NCBI GenBank assembly: GCA_051656605.1
Contig: JBOGCF010000013.1
Location: forward strand, 1-64,000
Source of the DNA: UBA12018 sp051656605
GTDB taxonomy: Bacteria; Bacteroidota; Bacteroidia; Bacteroidales; CAMTPD01
Direction of reading: 5' to 3'
DNA: 64,000 nt
A program made the translations under genes and the position numbers. Positions 62,138-64,000 of this stretch are shown piece after piece; position 1 is the first letter of the stretch; every line of letters starts with the position of its first letter. The notes under the pieces are model-generated. The model did no database searches, had not been told where the DNA came from, and saw only the letters and a program-made list of their open reading frames with translations.

Positions 62138-63661
62138 TTACTTGATCAATGAATGACCTGTCATTTCCTCTGGTTGTTCAATACCTAAAATAGTACAAAT
62201 TGAAGGAGCTACGTCCGCCAATACACCTGCTTCTACTTTAGCATCTTTGTTTTCTGTAACATAAACAAATGGAACCGGATTCAAAGAGTGAGCTGTATTA
62301 ACAGATCCATCTTGATTCATTGCATTATCAGCATTTCCGTGGTCTGCAATAATAATTGTCTCGTAACCATTTGCTTTAGCTGCTTCAACTGTATCTTTCA
62401 AACAATCATCTACAGTTTTTACTGCTTTTTCGATCGCTTCATAAATACCGGTATGACCTACCATGTCACCATTTGCATAGTTTACAACGATAAAGTCAAA
62501 CTTCTGCTTTTCGATTTCAGCAACAAGAGCATCCTTTACTTCGTATGCACTCATCTCTGGTTGAAGATCATAAGTTGCAACCTTTGGAGATGCAATCAAA
62601 ATACGCTCTTCTCCTGGGAATTCAGACTCACGTCCGCCGTTAAAGAAGAATGTAACGTGAGCATATTTTTCTGTTTCAGCAATATGCAACTGCGTCATAC
62701 CCTTGCTCGAAAGCAATTCTCCTAACGTGTTTGACACATTGTCTTTATCAAAGAGAATATGCACATCCTTGTAATTCGGATCATAAGGAGTCATTGTATA
62801 GAACTGAATTCCTGGAATTGTATGCATTCCTTCTTCCGGCATATCTTGTTGAGACAGCACAACCGTTAGTTCTTTTGCGCGGTCATTACGGTAGTTGAAG
62901 AAAATAACAACGTCACCTTCTTGAATTGTTGCAACAGGAGCACCGTTTTCAACATGTACAATAGGTTTGATAAACTCATCAGTGATACCTTCTGCATAAG
63001 AATCTTCAATGGCTTTTACCATATCTTCAGCAGGAGTACCTTTTCCGTTTACCAATAAGTCATACGCTTCTTTTACACGTTCCCAACGTTTATCACGGTC
63101 CATCGCATAATAACGACCGATCATTGATGCAATCTTACCACCTGATGTTTTCAAGTGATTTTCCAATTGCTCGATAAATCCTTTACCACTTTTCGGATCG
63201 GTATCACGACCATCCATAAAACAGTGAACAAATGACTTATCAATGCCATATTCTTTTGAAATATCACAAAGCTTGAATAAATGCTCTAAAGAACTGTGTA
63301 CACCACCATCAGAAACAAGTCCTATAAAGTGGATTTGTTTGCCGTTTTCTTTAGCGTAGCTATATGCTTTTTTGATTTCCGGATTATCTTGAATTGTATT
63401 TTGACGACAAGCAATATTAATCTTTACCAAGTCTTGATAAAGAACGCGACCTGCACCAATATTTAAGTGACCAACTTCCGAGTTACCCATCTGACCTTCA
63501 GGCAAACCTACATTTTCACCAGAAGCTTGAAGCTCTGTTGTTGGATAAGTATTTACAAGATAGTCCCAATATGGTGTAGATGTTTTTGAGATTACATCAG
63601 CGTTTGATTTATCACCGATACCCCAACCGTCGCAGATTATTAAAAGCGCTTTTTTGCTCAT
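62138..63661 (-). CDS. gpmI: 2,3-bisphosphoglycerate-independent phosphoglycerate mutase
   Basis: 507 residues. The catalytic Ser61 lies in MGNSEVGHLNIG; the first metal ligand is in CDGWG (10-14), and the late ligands are in NYANGDMVGHTG and IIADHGNAD. The enzyme is manganese-dependent and converts 3-phosphoglycerate to 2-phosphoglycerate. Length is normal. Together with enolase it covers two consecutive steps of lower glycolysis. Confidence 0.97.
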   Translation of the reverse strand: MSKKALLIICDGWGIGDKSNADVISKTSTPYWDYLVNTYPTTELQASGENVGLPEGQMGNSEVGHLNIGAGRVLYQDLVKINIACRQNTIQDNPEIKKAYSYAKENGKQIHFIGLVSDGGVHSSLEHLFKLCDISKEYGIDKSFVHCFMDGRDTDPKSGKGFIEQLENHLKTSGGKIASMIGRYYAMDRDKRWERVKEAYDLLVNGKGTPAEDMVKAIEDSYAEGITDEFIKPIVHVENGAPVATIQEGDVVIFFNYRNDRAKELTVVLSQQDMPEEGMHTIPGIQFYTMTPYDPNYKDVHILFDKDNVSNTLGELLSSKGMTQLHIAETEKYAHVTFFFNGGRESEFPGEERILIASPKVATYDLQPEMSAYEVKDALVAEIEKQKFDFIVVNYANGDMVGHTGIYEAIEKAVKTVDDCLKDTVEAAKANGYETIIIADHGNADNAMNQDGSVNTAHSLNPVPFVYVTENKDAKVEAGVLADVAPSICTILGIEQPEEMTGHSLIK

Positions 63662-63705
63662 GACTAATCTATTAAGAGTTTAATTATATTGATTTTAAAG
63701 CAACG

Positions 63706-63713
63706 CAAAGATA
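63706..63713 (-). promoter_or_regulatory. -7 box of gpmI
   Basis: TATCTTTG on the minus strand fully matches TAnnTTTG, 44 nt before the ATG. No TTG sits at 19-21 nt. Confidence 0.4.
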
Positions 63714-63813
63714 ATCAATTCCAAAGAATTATTTTTGTTATCACTCCATCTCTTTTGCATTAATTACGAATATGACACACAATACATTAATTGCAAAAGT
63801 TGTAATTTTGAAT

Positions 63814-64000
63814 ATGAATAAGAATCTGCATATCCATCCCGAACTTGGAGCCATTGAGTTATCCCATAGCAAAAGAGCCAAAAACTACATTATCAAACTA
63901 GGAGAAAACGGCTTGATAGCAACGATCCCCAACAAGGGATCTATTGACGAATTAAACATCATTCTTCAAAAAAACAAAGCGAAGTTTGCACTGTGGATGA
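63814..64000 (+). CDS. YgjP-type metallopeptidase (DUF45/M48-like), 3' end outside window
   Basis: 62 codons are visible from the ATG at 63814; an in-frame ATG at 63772 adds 14 residues and is equally possible. The sequence LSHSKRAKNYIIKLGENGLI followed by ATIPNKG and KNKAKFALWM matches the N-terminal strand part of the YgjP/SprT-like family, whose HExxH site would lie beyond the window. A peptidase role is inferred from this. Confidence 0.6.
   Translation, partial: MNKNLHIHPELGAIELSHSKRAKNYIIKLGENGLIATIPNKGSIDELNIILQKNKAKFALWM

Noticed and set aside
63802..63809. TAATTTTG as promoter of the YgjP-type gene
   Set aside because: It matches TAnnTTTG but lies inside the longer reading frame and only 4 nt before the shorter start, with no upstream element at the right distance.
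1..64000. tRNA, rRNA, complete IS or phage genes
   Set aside because: No cloverleaf with CCA-type acceptor, rRNA core sequence, transposase or integrase sequence was recognised on either strand.

Overview
The window is chromosomal DNA of a Bacteroidales bacterium (phylum Bacteroidota). Three things point there. The str-S10-spc-alpha ribosomal superoperon has no tuf between fusA and rpsJ and carries map and infA after secY. Many promoters match the Bacteroidetes -7 box TAnnTTTG, often with TTG 19-21 nt upstream. The gene families are typical of the group: 6-bladed beta-propeller lipoproteins, TlpA-like lipoproteins, BT4734-type primase-like protein, DUF3244, DUF4221, DUF3109 and GH3/beta-lactamase fusions. 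The genus cannot be fixed by eye. No tRNA, rRNA, CRISPR array or complete insertion sequence was seen.

Layout. 1-955 is the start of a BT4734/VirE-N protein that leaves the window on the left. 1478-4189 holds a TlpA-like lipoprotein, a PlsC acyltransferase and a 56-residue membrane protein. 4311-12630 is an accessory block on one strand: a TPR/HTH membrane regulator, a DUF3244 secreted protein, a signal peptidase I paralogue and four beta-propeller-type lipoproteins. This is the most distinctive module in the window. 12795-16873 holds an aminotransferase and a GH3/beta-lactamase fusion. 17235-20698 holds rplS, a cluster of REP-like palindromes, a Na+-pump pair (OadB plus a 38-residue OadG-like peptide) and enolase.

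21208-39182 is the ribosomal superoperon on the minus strand. It reads rpsL, rpsG, fusA, S10, spc and alpha clusters through to rplQ. It includes the short genes rpmD (58 aa) and rpmJ (38 aa), and it has a good promoter upstream of rpsL and a terminator after rplQ. Upstream lies a 1.4-kb AT-rich stretch without genes and then an AraC-type regulator.

41563-56140 is a housekeeping block on the minus strand: tig; clpP-clpX-recQ; guaB; and an envelope-biogenesis/mismatch-repair operon (SurA-like lipoprotein, SurA, OstA/LptA-like protein, small membrane protein, mutL, NlpC/P60 peptidase). 56433-64000 holds an RRM RNA-binding protein, a CPBP membrane protease, lptB, mlaE-mlaF, a YeiH-type transporter, a DUF3109 protein, gpmI and the start of a YgjP-type metallopeptidase.

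Functional threads: LptB, the OstA-like protein, SurA and MlaEF all serve the outer membrane. ClpXP, trigger factor and SurA handle protein quality control. Enolase and GpmI are consecutive glycolytic steps. The MutL here has lost the endonuclease motifs of its family.
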